NCBI RefSeq assembly: GCF_002210425.1
Contig: NZ_MWQK01000006.1
Location: 124,001 to 188,000, forward strand
Length of the DNA: 64,000 nucleotides
Direction: 5' to 3'
Source: Fibrobacter sp. UWB2
Lineage (GTDB): Bacteria; Fibrobacterota; Fibrobacteria; Fibrobacterales; Fibrobacteraceae
Shown: positions 8,510 through 17,343 of the stretch, piece by piece
Position numbering within the stretch: the stretch's first letter is position 1
Layout: each line of letters starts with the position of its first letter
Program-made: the position numbers and the translations under genes
The notes under the pieces: model-generated
Database searches by the model: none
Told to the model about the DNA's origin: nothing
The model's input: only the letters and a program-made list of their open reading frames with translations

Positions 8510-9670
8510 TTACTTTTTCTCAAGTGCGACGAGCGTTTCGAGGTGCGGCGTGCCGGGGAACAGGTCCATCGGCAGCACTTCCTTGACGCGGTAGCCGTAA
8601 CGTTCCCATTCGGCGAGAGCTGCTGGGATTTCGTCGGTGCCGCAGAAAATGTGGAGCACGCGCACAGGCTTACGCATCGCGAGAGCGCGGATGACGCCCG
8701 GTTCAGTTCCCTTGCGCGGCGGGTCCAACAAAATGCGTTCCGGTTCGCCAGGGATCGGCCGCGGAAGTCTCATTTGCACAAACGTCTCGTCAATCTTGCC
8801 GGCGATGAACTTGTAGTTCTTCTTCAAGAATCTTGCAGAAGCCTTCGCACAGTCGATGGACGGACCTTCCCATTCCACACCGAGAACGGACTTGGCGGCT
8901 TCACCGAGAGCAAAGCTGAAGAGACCGTAACCGCAGTAAAGATCTAAGAAATGGTCGCCCTTTTCAAGACCAAGCAAGCGGCTTGCGGACTTGATGAGGT
9001 TGTGGATCTGGCTTTCATTGATCTGGCTGAATCCCGTTACCGGGTACTTGAGCCTGAAATGGCCGAGGTCAAGCGAGAGTTCGCGCGGGCCGTAAAGTTG
9101 CTTGAAGTTGAGCGTGTCTGTCGGGCGCTTTGCTTCGAGATAGTAGTTGGAACCAGTCGGGTCCACGTAGGCATGTGCTGCGGTCACGTGGTACGGGCTC
9201 TGCTGCAAGACTTCGGAAATCTGCTTGAGCTTGCGCACGATGCTTGCGTCCAGCTTTTTCACGTTGAAAATCACGATGCGGTACTTGTACGTGCCGCGGA
9301 TGATGAGCCAGTTGAGCGCGTAAGCGAGCGGCTTGTATGCCGGCGTGATGAGCTTGTCGAACAGCAGACGGTAAATAGCGTTGTGTTCTTCGGGCTCCAA
9401 GATGCTATCGTATTCGTTAAAGCGGAGGTCGCCCGGCTTCATTTCAACTTGGCGCTTGGACGTCGTGCGATAATTGCGCGGCATGGGACTAGCCACAATC
9501 GGCTGCGGACCGCGTGCAAGGCGGTTGACTTCCCAAAATTCGCGGATGGCTTCGTTCTTGACCTTAAGTTCGTCCTTGTAATCGAGCGGAGCGAGGGTCT
9601 CGCCGTAGGCGGAATCCGATTCCTTCGTATAATTCGGGAGGTTATGGGCTATTGCTTGTTCAAAAAACAT
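8510..9670 (-). CDS. TrmA/RumA-family 5-methyluridine methyltransferase
   Basis: A SAM-dependent RNA m5U methyltransferase of 386 residues. The SAM-binding motif is DLYCGYGLFSFALGEA. The motif DPPRKG is followed by the catalytic Cys in HIFCGTDEIP, and the C-terminus HLETLVAL supplies the general-base Glu. I chose ATG 9670 because AGAGGA lies four bases upstream; an in-frame TTG at 9694 has no ribosome site. The N-terminal region lacks both a TRAM domain and the Cys cluster of iron-sulfur RumA enzymes, so the RNA target (23S rRNA or tRNA) is unresolved. Convergent with the preceding lipoprotein gene, 13 bases apart. Confidence 0.9.
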   Translation of the reverse strand: MFFEQAIAHNLPNYTKESDSAYGETLAPLDYKDELKVKNEAIREFWEVNRLARGPQPIVASPMPRNYRTTSKRQVEMKPGDLRFNEYDSILEPEEHNAIYRLLFDKLITPAYKPLAYALNWLIIRGTYKYRIVIFNVKKLDASIVRKLKQISEVLQQSPYHVTAAHAYVDPTGSNYYLEAKRPTDTLNFKQLYGPRELSLDLGHFRLKYPVTGFSQINESQIHNLIKSASRLLGLEKGDHFLDLYCGYGLFSFALGEAAKSVLGVEWEGPSIDCAKASARFLKKNYKFIAGKIDETFVQMRLPRPIPGEPERILLDPPRKGTEPGVIRALAMRKPVRVLHIFCGTDEIPAALAEWERYGYRVKEVLPMDLFPGTPHLETLVALEKK

Positions 9671-9785
9671 GAAATCCTCTTTTTCTAACCTCAAATTTAA
9701 AAAGTTCCCGGAAAGTTTAAAGTGGATATTTATATTATCTACTGGTAGCCCAAAAATTTTGGCATAAAATGAGTTGGAGAATCTT

Positions 9786-10334
9786 ATGAAAACGCCTTTT
9801 TTCTTGAAATTTGCCGTAATTATTGTCGCTGGTATCCTTGCGGCTTGTGCCGGTAATTCGCAGCAACCAGTAAGTGAACCTGTACCAACAACTGCAACGC
9901 CGCATGATGAGTCTGCTTCTGAAAGTAAGGTGGCTGAAGCTCCAAAGGATACATCGAGTGCTCAAGGACGTTCCTCCGAAAAGATCATGGAGGTTGTCAG
10001 GGCTAATACCCCGAATCGTCTGAAACCTTTGTACAATAATTTCTTGCGGACAAATCCAGGTTTTGAAGGCAAGATTACGGTGAAGTTTAAAATACTCCCG
10101 GATGGCAATATAGAAACGGGAGAAATTGTCAGTGCAACCACGAATTTTCCTGAATTTGAAAAGGCCGTGCTGAATGATATTTTGCAGTGGAAATTTGATG
10201 CGGGGGATTATAAGAATTGTACCGTTACGATTCCGTTTACGTTTGCCGATGATGGTAAGCCTGCTAAAAAAGCCCCGGTCAATCAGGGACCGGCCGAAGA
10301 TGCGTGGTATGGCGCTAGCCAGGGCTGGTATTAA
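9786..10334 (+). CDS. Small lipoprotein with TonB-type C-terminal domain
   Basis: A 182-residue lipoprotein: signal helix, lipobox LAAC, an acidic Ser/Pro/Thr linker of about 50 residues, then a domain of ~90 residues resembling the TonB or AgmX/PglI C-terminal fold (GKITVKFKILPDGNIETGEIV ... FEKAVLNDILQWKF). In TonB proteins this domain follows a transmembrane anchor; here it would be tethered by lipid instead. ATG 9786 has GGAG six bases upstream; TTG 9774 is an inferior start. It is followed after 14 bases by another small lipoprotein gene, so the three genes to 11565 are probably co-transcribed. Confidence 0.82.
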   Translation: MKTPFFLKFAVIIVAGILAACAGNSQQPVSEPVPTTATPHDESASESKVAEAPKDTSSAQGRSSEKIMEVVRANTPNRLKPLYNNFLRTNPGFEGKITVKFKILPDGNIETGEIVSATTNFPEFEKAVLNDILQWKFDAGDYKNCTVTIPFTFADDGKPAKKAPVNQGPAEDAWYGASQGWY

Positions 10335-10348
10335 TCAAAAGGAGTAGT

Positions 10349-10756
10349 ATGAATTATTTTAGTTTGTCTGTTGTTTCTTTGGCGTTGGTCTTTGTAGCTT
10401 GCGATGATGGTAATTCTGCCACTCAGGCAGATGAACCTTCGCCGTCGCTAGAAACAGAGGGTGTTGCTAAAACTTGCATTGAACTGCCGGCTTGCGATGC
10501 TATGGTCAAGTCCGACGTGAACACTTGGCACTTTGTGCGTAAGGACGCGTTCGGTGACGATGCCGAATACACCTACAAGGCTGATGGCCGAGACCTGATT
10601 GTGACCATCAAGGACGCTCATGGTTCAACCGATACCAAGACTTATTCCATGTACAATATGGAATCTGAAGTCGGAGTGGAGATGGCTTATAGTGCGGCGA
10701 AAGCCACCTGCAGGGACGGTGGCGGCAACGACAGGAAGACGAAAGTGTGCTCTTGA
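10349..10756 (+). CDS. Small predicted lipoprotein, unknown function
   Basis: A 135-residue protein with a short signal and lipobox FVAC followed by DDGNS, a pattern common to the other lipoproteins here. The mature part has six further Cys and a segment rich in Asp, Lys and Thr that could form a small beta domain. AAGGAG precedes ATG 10349 at a normal distance. Its TGA stop shares one base with the ATG of the next gene (TGATG), indicating translational coupling. I recognise no family. Confidence 0.75.
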   Translation: MNYFSLSVVSLALVFVACDDGNSATQADEPSPSLETEGVAKTCIELPACDAMVKSDVNTWHFVRKDAFGDDAEYTYKADGRDLIVTIKDAHGSTDTKTYSMYNMESEVGVEMAYSAAKATCRDGGGNDRKTKVCS

Positions 10757-11565
10757 TGGTGTTGCGAAAAATTTCAAAAGTCCTAATGGCGTTGGTTATG
10801 GCTTGTTCGACACTTTGTTGGGCGGACTGCCATACCCTTGATCTTTCTGTAATGATTGCAAAGGATTTTATGGTCGTTGGCGCTAAGGGCGGTTTTTCGC
10901 CTAATATTTTTTATACAACATTGTCTGACCGATATGGAAAGCGCTATGTGACGCTCCATCGCGAAAGCGCTGATGATCCTGGACGCATTATGTGGGCGTT
11001 GTACTCTGAAAAGAATGGTGTGCTTGATAGCGTAATCGTTGATAAGAACCATAAGATGTATAATGCTGTTGGGCTTGGAGAAGGTGGAATAATGCCGCCT
11101 CCATTGAAGAAAAAGTTGAAACTCCGTAGCGACAATGTTGTTGTGGCTCCGTTGTCTGCTCTTGATGAAGTTGCCTGGAATTTGGTTGAATATCGCAAGA
11201 ACGCCGAAGACCGTCCTGATACGAATGATATTCTTTTTGTGTTGGAACCAAATGGTAATCGTGAAGAATTCCTCCAGTGGCTTCGTTCTTATAAGCCGTT
11301 GGTGCAAGCGGCTAAAAATATTGGATTCTCGTTTTTGACGTTTGGATTGTTGAATGACACTGATTCTAGCTATGGCGATTGGGCGACTCTGTCCAAGGAT
11401 ATGTACGATGCCGTGGGTGTGAGAATGCCGTCTCAAGACGAACTAAAAAAGCATAAGAGGTGTTCCTGCACTCTAGGGGATGCACTGGAGGCGGTTCCTG
11501 CAACACCATATTCAAGAGGGGTGCTTGAGATTTTGAAAGGTGTAGGAAACCCTCAAAACAAGTGA
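10756..11565 (+). CDS. Exported protein of unknown function
   Basis: A 269-residue protein beginning with a signal peptide (MVLRKISKVLMALVMACS..CWA, probable cleavage after Ala), so it should be periplasmic. The mature part has no motif I recognise; it carries paired Cys (CSC) near residue 230. Start selection uses the overlap with the upstream stop; GTG 10747 is an alternative nine bases earlier. It is the last gene of the run starting at 9786, followed by the tRNA-Gly transcript on the other strand. Confidence 0.72.
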   Translation: MVLRKISKVLMALVMACSTLCWADCHTLDLSVMIAKDFMVVGAKGGFSPNIFYTTLSDRYGKRYVTLHRESADDPGRIMWALYSEKNGVLDSVIVDKNHKMYNAVGLGEGGIMPPPLKKKLKLRSDNVVVAPLSALDEVAWNLVEYRKNAEDRPDTNDILFVLEPNGNREEFLQWLRSYKPLVQAAKNIGFSFLTFGLLNDTDSSYGDWATLSKDMYDAVGVRMPSQDELKKHKRCSCTLGDALEAVPATPYSRGVLEILKGVGNPQNK

Positions 11566-11590
11566 CTTGCTAAAAATGCTGTTGAAAAAC

Positions 11591-11617
11591 AAAAAAAAAG
11601 ACCTCTCGTGAGAGAGG
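11591..11617 (-). terminator. Second of two tandem terminators after tRNA-Gly
   Basis: On the minus strand ACCTCTC pairs with GAGAGGT across a four-base loop, followed by nine T. It lies just beyond the first terminator and serves as a backup. Confidence 0.8.
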
Positions 11618-11624
11618 TTGGTGC

Positions 11625-11652
11625 AAAAAAAAGACCTCCCAAAGGGAGGTCT
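11625..11652 (-). terminator. Intrinsic terminator of tRNA-Gly
   Basis: On the minus strand GACCTCCC-TTT-GGGAGGTC is followed by eight T, three bases beyond the tRNA 3' end. Confidence 0.88.
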
Positions 11653-11655
11653 AAG

Positions 11656-11727
11656 AGCGGCGGACCGGGATCGAACCGGCAACCATTAGCTTGGAAGGCT
11701 AAGGCTCTACCATTGAGCTACCGCCGC
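11656..11727 (-). tRNA. tRNA-Gly (anticodon UCC)
   Basis: The minus strand folds into a cloverleaf: acceptor GCGGCGG/CCGCCGC, D arm GCTC..GAGC, anticodon stem TTAGC/GCTAA with loop CTTCCAA (anticodon UCC), and T arm GCCGG/CCGGT with TTCGATC. The discriminator is U, as usual for tRNA-Gly, and CCA is not encoded. Two terminators follow directly. Confidence 0.96.
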
Positions 11728-11857
11728 GAGCATGGACAATTATACAAAAATATTGCGCTTTTTAAAGGGGTTCTTAAAAAAAGTTGTTGGAAAAATATGA
11801 AAAAAATTCTAAATTTACGCTCGCATTAACAAAACAATCATATCAGAGGTAGCATAC

Positions 11858-12469
11858 TTGTTCCCTAATCCGCGCGATCGTCGCATGCCCAACCGTCCCA
11901 GCGATGGGACCCGTATCAACGAAGATATCCATATCTCTCCGATTCGTCTCGTGAAAGAAGATGGCGAAGCTATCATCATCGAGACGAGCAAGGCATTGCA
12001 GATGGCGAAAGACGCCGGACTGGACCTTGTGGAAGTCTCCCCGAATGCTAAGCCGCCTGTCTGCCGCATCATCAACTACGGCAAGTACAAGTTCGAACAA
12101 CTGAAGAAGGCTAAGGCCGCAAAGGCCAAGCAGCACGTGGTGAAGCTCAAGGAAATCAAGATGCACCCGAAGACTGCCGAGAACGACTACCAGTACCGCA
12201 TCAAGCAGGCTGGCGAGTTCTTGCAGGACGGTATGAAGGTGAAGCTTATCATGCAGTTCCGTGGACGCGAAATGGCGCACATGGACTACGGCAAGCGCCT
12301 TATGGAACGCGCCAAGGAAGACTTGGCCCCGTTTGGCGATTTGGAAATGGATTCGCGGGTGGAAGGCAACACAATGCTTTCTATCTACGGTCCAAAACGT
12401 GGTGCCGGTAAGAAACAAGACCAGGCACCGAAGCCCGTAACCGAGCCAAAGGCAGCAGGTGAGGCTTAA
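11858..12469 (+). CDS. infC: Translation initiation factor IF-3
   Basis: A 203-residue protein that binds the 30S subunit and checks start codons. The N-terminal domain starts at RINEDIHISPIRLV, and the C-terminal domain contains KEIKMHPKTAENDYQYRIKQA and QFRGREMAHMDYG. The first codon appears to be TTG at 11858, with AGAGGT seven bases upstream; ATG 11885 lacks a comparable site. Non-standard infC starts are known to allow autoregulation by IF-3 in other bacteria, so the same may apply here (inference). First gene of the infC-rpmI-rplT operon. The Lys/Pro/Ala-rich tail of about 20 residues is longer than in E. coli. Confidence 0.96.
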   Translation: MFPNPRDRRMPNRPSDGTRINEDIHISPIRLVKEDGEAIIIETSKALQMAKDAGLDLVEVSPNAKPPVCRIINYGKYKFEQLKKAKAAKAKQHVVKLKEIKMHPKTAENDYQYRIKQAGEFLQDGMKVKLIMQFRGREMAHMDYGKRLMERAKEDLAPFGDLEMDSRVEGNTMLSIYGPKRGAGKKQDQAPKPVTEPKAAGEA

Positions 12470-12490
12470 CTATTAACCTACGAGGTAAAA

Positions 12491-12688
12491 ATGCCTAAGA
12501 TGAAAACTCACAGCGGTGCTAAGAAGCGCTTCCGCGTGACTGGTTCCGGCCATGTCAAGTTCAAGCGCGCTGGTATGCGCCACATTCAAGCTAAGATGAA
12601 CACTAAGCGTAAGCGTAACCTTCGTAAGGGCGCTCTCGTTAAGAAAGTCGATACCTATCATGTCAAGCGTCTGCTTGTCGTAGCATAA
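12491..12688 (+). CDS. rpmI: Ribosomal protein bL35
   Basis: A 65-residue, highly basic protein with the bL35 start [14 protein letters not shown] and the block [12 protein letters not shown]. It binds 23S rRNA in the large subunit. It lies 21 bases after infC with a GAGG ribosome site. Confidence 0.97.
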   Translation: MPKMKTHSGAKKRFRVTGSGHVKFKRAGMRHIQAKMNTKRKRNLRKGALVKKVDTYHVKRLLVVA

Positions 12689-12699
12689 GGAGAGTAAGA

Positions 12700-13050
12700 A
12701 TGCCACGCGCAAAAACTAGAGTTCCTTCCCGCGAACGCCGCAAAAAAATCCTCAAGGCCGCCAAGGGTTACTATGGCCGCCGCAAGTCGAACCTTCGCCT
12801 TGCTATTGACGCCGTTGCCCACGCTGGTCAGTATGCCTATGCACACCGCCGCGACAAGAAGGGTGATTTCCGCTCTCTGTGGATCACTCGCTTGAACGCT
12901 GCTGTTCGTGAATTCGGCATCAGCTATAGCCAGTTCATTTACAAGCTTTCCAAGGCTAACATCAACATGAACCGCAAGGTTCTCGCTGACTTGGCCGTCG
13001 CCGATCCGGCAGCATTTGCTAAGGTCGTCGAAATCGTGAAGGCTGCTTAA
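12700..13050 (+). CDS. rplT: Ribosomal protein bL20
   Basis: A 116-residue basic protein with bL20 hallmarks: [20 protein letters not shown] near the N-terminus, then [18 protein letters not shown]. It is an early 23S rRNA assembly protein, and in several bacteria also represses its own operon. Eleven bases separate it from rpmI, with AAGGAG in the gap. The last 57 bases of the gene and 22 bases beyond are duplicated at 13231. Confidence 0.97.
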   Translation: MPRAKTRVPSRERRKKILKAAKGYYGRRKSNLRLAIDAVAHAGQYAYAHRRDKKGDFRSLWITRLNAAVREFGISYSQFIYKLSKANINMNRKVLADLAVADPAAFAKVVEIVKAA

Positions 13051-13079
13051 GTTCTGACTTAGCGAAAACGCGAGAAATT

Positions 13080-13110
13080 CGCCCTGCTCCTTGCGAGTGG
13101 GGCGTTTTTT
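13080..13110 (+). terminator. Terminator of the infC-rpmI-rplT operon
   Basis: A ten-pair stem (CGCCC..CTC with GAG..GGGCG, two wobble pairs) with loop CTTGC is followed by six T. Confidence 0.85.
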
Positions 13111-13230
13111 ACATTTAAGGCGATGGCCAAGTGTGAGCCGGAGTCGCCAGGCGTAAGCTGGCGATGTAGGCGAGAGCATGCGAATGGTCGGAGTCTCGTT
13201 TTTTGATCAATGAGCATGCGGTCGTGTCCC

Positions 13231-13309
13231 GCCGTCGCCGATCCGGCAGCATTTGCTAAGGTCGTCGAAATCGTGAAGGCTGCTTAAGTCCTGACTTAGC
13301 GAAAACGCG
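13231..13309 (+). pseudogene. Duplicated 3' tail of rplT
   Basis: A 79-base copy of 12994-13072 with a single difference (C for T at one position). It repeats the last 18 codons of rplT, the TAA stop and the following 22 bases. It has no start codon or ribosome site and cannot be expressed as L20. The 158 bases between the copies hold the operon terminator and a second hairpin (TCGCCAG..CTGGCGA). The rest of 13051-13371 holds no gene. Confidence 0.9.
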
Positions 13310-13340
13310 GGGTACTTTTTGTATTTGCGTTGAAAATACC

Positions 13341-13368
13341 GTCCCCGGAACGGAGTCCGGGGTGACAC
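13341..13368. repeat. REP-like palindrome (CCCCGGA..TCCGGGG plus TGACA)
   Basis: A GC-rich hairpin followed by TGACA, in the style of the other intergenic palindromes in this window. It lies just past the stop of the M16 peptidase gene and could help terminate or stabilise that transcript. Confidence 0.55.
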
Positions 13369-13371
13369 GTG

Positions 13372-14643
13372 CTAGAACAAATCTATGTCGAGGACGGTCT
13401 TCTTTTTGCTCTTGGGTTCGACTATAGCGATGGAATATTTTGCCGTACTGAGCAAGCGGTTGACGGTTGCGAGGACTTCGTCTTCGGTGATGGAACGTAT
13501 TTGCTTTTCGGCGTATTCCATGGTGTGGAACTCGCCGAGGTGGAGCGTCTGTTCCGCCATGCGGATTACGCGCTTTTCGGGACTGTCTGCACCGAGGTGG
13601 AGCCCGCCGAGAATGTTCGTCTTGGTGCGTTCGAGTTCATCCTTGATGAACCCGTGACGCAGGAACTTCTTGACTTCGGCGATAGAAAGCGCAAGGGCGG
13701 TCTTGAGCTGGTGCGGCTCGGTTGCAAGCGAAATGCCCCAGTCCACGCAGTCCTTGTAAAGGTCTGCGGTGGAATACACGGAGTAGGCGAGGCCTTTGTC
13801 TTCGCGAATTTTTTGGAACAGGCGCGATGCCATGCCGGCACCCATCGCAACGTTGAAAAGCGAGAATGCACAACGGTCGCGGTCGCTCATCAGCGAACGG
13901 TCGAAACTCAAACCCCAGAAAAGGTTCGATTGTGTGATGTCGCTTTTCTGTACAATCTTGATACCTTGATTCGGCGTATAGATATCTTCGGGGGTTGTTC
14001 CGTTGATCTTTTTTTGTTCAAATTTTTTAGCACAAAGTTCTACGAGTTCTTCGTGCTTGACTTTACCCGAAGCGCAAACGTAGAGCGGAATTTCGTCGGT
14101 GACTTGATGCCCGTACTTGAGCATTTGCTTGCGCGTGAGGGACTGGACTTGCTTGACGTTCCCGGTGATGGAATGCGCGATGCCGCAGCCCCTGAAATGA
14201 ATGGCGTTAAAGATGTCACCTACGAGTTCTTCGGGAATGTCATCGTAGCTGTGGACTTCCTCGATGATGACGTGGCGCTCCTTTTCCATTTCTTTCTTGT
14301 CGAAGCGCGGGTGCATGAGCATGTCCGAAATCACGTCAATGGCAAGCGGCATGTCGCTGCTTTCGACTTGCGCATAAAAGCCTGTCTCCTGGCGGGTCGT
14401 GTACGCTTCGAGATTCCCGCCGCGGTCTTCGATGGCGTGCGCAATTTCAAGCGCAGTGCGGTTCTCTGTTCCCTTGAAAACGAGGTGCTCGTAAAAATGG
14501 CTGAGTCCGAATTCATCGCTTGCTTCGTGACGGCTCCCGCGCGGGACCCAAACACCGACGGCTGCCGAATAGGCGTGCGGCATGTAATCTGTTAAGATGG
14601 TAATTCCGTTTTCGAGGACTGTCTGTTTGATGTTTTGTTTCAT
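13372..14643 (-). CDS. M16-family zinc peptidase
   Basis: A 423-residue protein of the insulinase/pitrilysin/processing-peptidase family. The inverted zinc motif HxxEH is present as HFYEH at residues 49-53 in the context HLVFKGTENRTA, with the distal zinc ligand probably in the HVIIEEVHSYDD segment. The C-terminal half is the second, non-catalytic M16 domain with the substrate-binding region. There is no signal peptide, so it is probably cytoplasmic, as in B. subtilis MlpA/YmxG. Monocistronic; upstream is the maeB promoter region on the other strand. Confidence 0.93.
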   Translation of the reverse strand: MKQNIKQTVLENGITILTDYMPHAYSAAVGVWVPRGSRHEASDEFGLSHFYEHLVFKGTENRTALEIAHAIEDRGGNLEAYTTRQETGFYAQVESSDMPLAIDVISDMLMHPRFDKKEMEKERHVIIEEVHSYDDIPEELVGDIFNAIHFRGCGIAHSITGNVKQVQSLTRKQMLKYGHQVTDEIPLYVCASGKVKHEELVELCAKKFEQKKINGTTPEDIYTPNQGIKIVQKSDITQSNLFWGLSFDRSLMSDRDRCAFSLFNVAMGAGMASRLFQKIREDKGLAYSVYSTADLYKDCVDWGISLATEPHQLKTALALSIAEVKKFLRHGFIKDELERTKTNILGGLHLGADSPEKRVIRMAEQTLHLGEFHTMEYAEKQIRSITEDEVLATVNRLLSTAKYSIAIVEPKSKKKTVLDIDLF

Positions 14644-14812
14644 TTTTTGTAATACGCGCGTCGTATGGGAGCTAAAAGTATTATTTGCGGCTTAACTATA
14701 GCAATTTTGGGTAAAAATGTAACAAAAAACACATTTTTGGCACCCTTTTATTGTTGTGTAAATTTTTCTAAATTTTGCGCGAAAATAATGTTATGACTCA
14801 CAGGAGAACGAA

Positions 14813-17134
14813 ATGGGAAAAGACTTAAAGGAAATGGCTCTCCAATACCATTCCATGGGCAAGCCGGGCAAGATCGAAATCGTGCCTACCAAGCCGCACA
14901 GCACACAGACGGACTTGGGCCTTGCATACACGCCGGGCGTGGCTTCACCGTGTCTTGAAATCGAAAAAGACCAGAACCTCGCTTACGAATACACGGGCAA
15001 GGGCAACCTCGTCGCTGTGATTAGTAACGGTACGGCTGTGCTTGGTCTCGGCGATATTGGCGCACTCGCTGGTAAGCCGGTGATGGAAGGCAAGGCCTTG
15101 CTTTTCAAGATTTATGCGGGCATTGACGTGTTCGACATCGAAATCAACGAAAAGGATCCGAAAAAGTTTATCGAAATCGTGAAGGGCATTGCCCCGACGT
15201 TTGGTGGCATCAACCTCGAAGACATTAAGGCTCCGGAATGCTTTGAAATCGAAGACACGCTCAAGGCTGAGCTTGATATTCCGGTGATGCACGATGACCA
15301 GCATGGTACGGCTATCATTTCTTCTGCAGGCCTCTTGAACGCTATCGAAGTTGCTGGCAAGAGCATTCGCAACGTAAAGATGGTTGTGAACGGCGCAGGC
15401 GCTGCCGCTTGCGCTTGCACGAGACTTTATCTGTCTCTCGGTCTCAAGAAAGAAAATCTTGTGATGTGCGATAGCAAGGGCGTTATCCGCAAGGACCGCA
15501 AGGGCCTCACCGAAGCAAAGGCTTTCTTTGCTACGGAACGCACCGACATCGAAACTCTCGAAGATGCCATGAAGGGCGCAGACGTGTTCGTTGGCCTCTC
15601 CAAGGGTAACATCCTCACTCGCGAAATGGTCCGCAGCATGGCCGACCAGCCGATTGTCTTTGCTCTTGCAAACCCGACTCCGGAAATCAGCTACGAAGAA
15701 GCTATGGCAAGCCGTGGCGACCTCATCTTTGCAACGGGCCGTAGCGACTATCCGAACCAGGTGAACAACGTTATCGGTTTCCCGTACATTTTCCGTGGCG
15801 CTCTCGACGTGCGTGCAACGACGATTAACGAACACATGAAGCACGCCGCTGTCCGCGCGATTGCCGCTCTCGCTCACAAGCCGGTTCCGGATGTGGTGAA
15901 CATTGCATACAATGCACAGCGCTTCACGTTCGGTAAGGAATACTTGATTCCGAAGCCGCTTGACCCGCGCCTCCTCACGGAAGTTTCTATCGCTGTGGCT
16001 AAGGCTGCTATCGAAAGTGGTGTGGCTCGCAAGCCGATTACCGATTGGGATGCTTACTACGATCGCCTCCGCGACATGATGGGTTATGACAACAAGCTCA
16101 TCCGTCAGTTCAGCGATACCGCTCGCAGCAACCCGAAGCGCGTCGTGTTTGCCGAAAGCAACCTCAATATGCTCAAGGCTGCTGTCCAGGCTCAGGCCGA
16201 AGGCATTGCACACCCGATTATGCTTGGCAACCCGGAACGCATCCAGATGATTGCCCAGCGCGAACAGCTCGACCTCACGGGCATCAAGATTGTGAACCCG
16301 CGTTCTCCGGAAGAATTCGAACGTCGCCGCAACTACGCCGCTATCTACGCTGAAGAAAACGGCCGCAATGGCGTGACCTTCGAAGAAGCTCGTGACGATA
16401 TGTTTGAACCGAACCACTTCGGTATGATGATGGTGAAGGTCGGCGATGCCGATGCGCTCATTTCCGGTGGCTATTCCAAGTATTCCGAAACGATTGAACT
16501 TGCTAAGGAAATTATCGGTATTCGTCCGGAATACAAGCACTTTGGCGCTATGCATATCCTCAGCACTAAGAAGGGTACGTTCTTCTTGGCCGATACGCTC
16601 GTGAACCGCGATCCGGATGCCGAAACGCTCGTCGATATCGTGAAACTCACGCACGATGCTGTCCGCTTCTTCGCTCACGAACCGGTGATGGCAATGCTTA
16701 GCTACGCAAACTTCGGTAGCGACAAGGAAGCTGCTCGCGGCACTGTGAACAAGGTCCGCGAAGCCGTGAAGACGATTCACGAACAGTATCCGGATTACGT
16801 TCTCGATGGCGAAATGCAGGTGAACGTGGCTCTTGACAAGGATCTTCGCGATACGAAGTATCCGTTCAACAAGATCAAGGGCCAGACCGTGAACACGCTT
16901 ATCTTCCCGTGCCTATCTTCTGCAAATACCACTTGCAAGATGCTCTTGGAAATGGGCGTTGGCGAATCCATCGGTCCTGTGCAGATGGGCTTGAACAAGC
17001 CGGTTCACTTCACCGACTCCGACGCTTCTGTCCACGATATCTTCAACTTGACCGTTGCCGCTGTCATCGACGCCATCGTTCAGGAAAAGAAGGACGAAGA
17101 AAAGAGCAAGAAGAAGTTCGACAAGATCTGGTAA
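14813..17134 (+). CDS. maeB: NADP-type malic enzyme fused to a phosphotransacetylase-like domain
   Basis: A 773-residue protein with two parts. Residues 1 to about 430 are the malic enzyme, which decarboxylates malate to pyruvate: [38 protein letters not shown] and an NAD(P) fold at [12 protein letters not shown]. Residues ~440-773 match phosphotransacetylase ([23 protein letters not shown]). In MaeB proteins this second domain is usually regulatory, binding acetyl-CoA. AGGAGA precedes the start at a good distance. It fits fermentative carbon flow between C4 acids and pyruvate in a succinate producer. Confidence 0.96.
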   Translation: MGKDLKEMALQYHSMGKPGKIEIVPTKPHSTQTDLGLAYTPGVASPCLEIEKDQNLAYEYTGKGNLVAVISNGTAVLGLGDIGALAGKPVMEGKALLFKIYAGIDVFDIEINEKDPKKFIEIVKGIAPTFGGINLEDIKAPECFEIEDTLKAELDIPVMHDDQHGTAIISSAGLLNAIEVAGKSIRNVKMVVNGAGAAACACTRLYLSLGLKKENLVMCDSKGVIRKDRKGLTEAKAFFATERTDIETLEDAMKGADVFVGLSKGNILTREMVRSMADQPIVFALANPTPEISYEEAMASRGDLIFATGRSDYPNQVNNVIGFPYIFRGALDVRATTINEHMKHAAVRAIAALAHKPVPDVVNIAYNAQRFTFGKEYLIPKPLDPRLLTEVSIAVAKAAIESGVARKPITDWDAYYDRLRDMMGYDNKLIRQFSDTARSNPKRVVFAESNLNMLKAAVQAQAEGIAHPIMLGNPERIQMIAQREQLDLTGIKIVNPRSPEEFERRRNYAAIYAEENGRNGVTFEEARDDMFEPNHFGMMMVKVGDADALISGGYSKYSETIELAKEIIGIRPEYKHFGAMHILSTKKGTFFLADTLVNRDPDAETLVDIVKLTHDAVRFFAHEPVMAMLSYANFGSDKEAARGTVNKVREAVKTIHEQYPDYVLDGEMQVNVALDKDLRDTKYPFNKIKGQTVNTLIFPCLSSANTTCKMLLEMGVGESIGPVQMGLNKPVHFTDSDASVHDIFNLTVAAVIDAIVQEKKDEEKSKKKFDKIW

Positions 17135-17175
17135 TCGGCGCATTTCGCGCTCGCGATTCTAGTCGCTTTTTAAAA

Positions 17176-17205
17176 GTCGCCGCGGGTAAAACTGCGGCGA
17201 TTTTT
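17176..17205 (+). terminator. Terminator of maeB
   Basis: TCGCCGC and GCGGCGA pair across GGGTAAAACT, followed by five T. Confidence 0.85.
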
Positions 17206-17306
17206 GTATACAGTACAGTGTGTACTATATGGTATAAAATTGCGTTTTTATATTAAATAAAATTGCTTAAAATTGAAGAATTTTAAAGAAATTGTACTAT
17301 GAAATA

Positions 17307-17336
17307 TTGACGTGGAAATAGTCGGAAAGGTATATT
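17307..17336 (+). promoter_or_regulatory. Promoter abutting the second TIGR02147 start codon
   Basis: TTGACG (17307-17312) and TATATT (17331-17336) have an 18-bp spacer. Only seven bases (TATAAGT) separate the -10 element from ATG 17344, and no ribosome site fits between, which implies a leaderless mRNA. Confidence 0.7.
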
Positions 17337-17343
17337 TATAAGT

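Noticed and set aside
13073-13230. Insertion sequence between the rplT tail copies
   Set aside because: Only 158 bases, no transposase, and no terminal inverted repeats; 79-bp flanking copies are too long for normal target-site duplication.
14945-16780. A 611-codon open frame antisense to maeB
   Set aside because: Lies wholly within a well-conserved malic enzyme gene; its composition (His/Val/Arg-rich) is typical of an antisense shadow.
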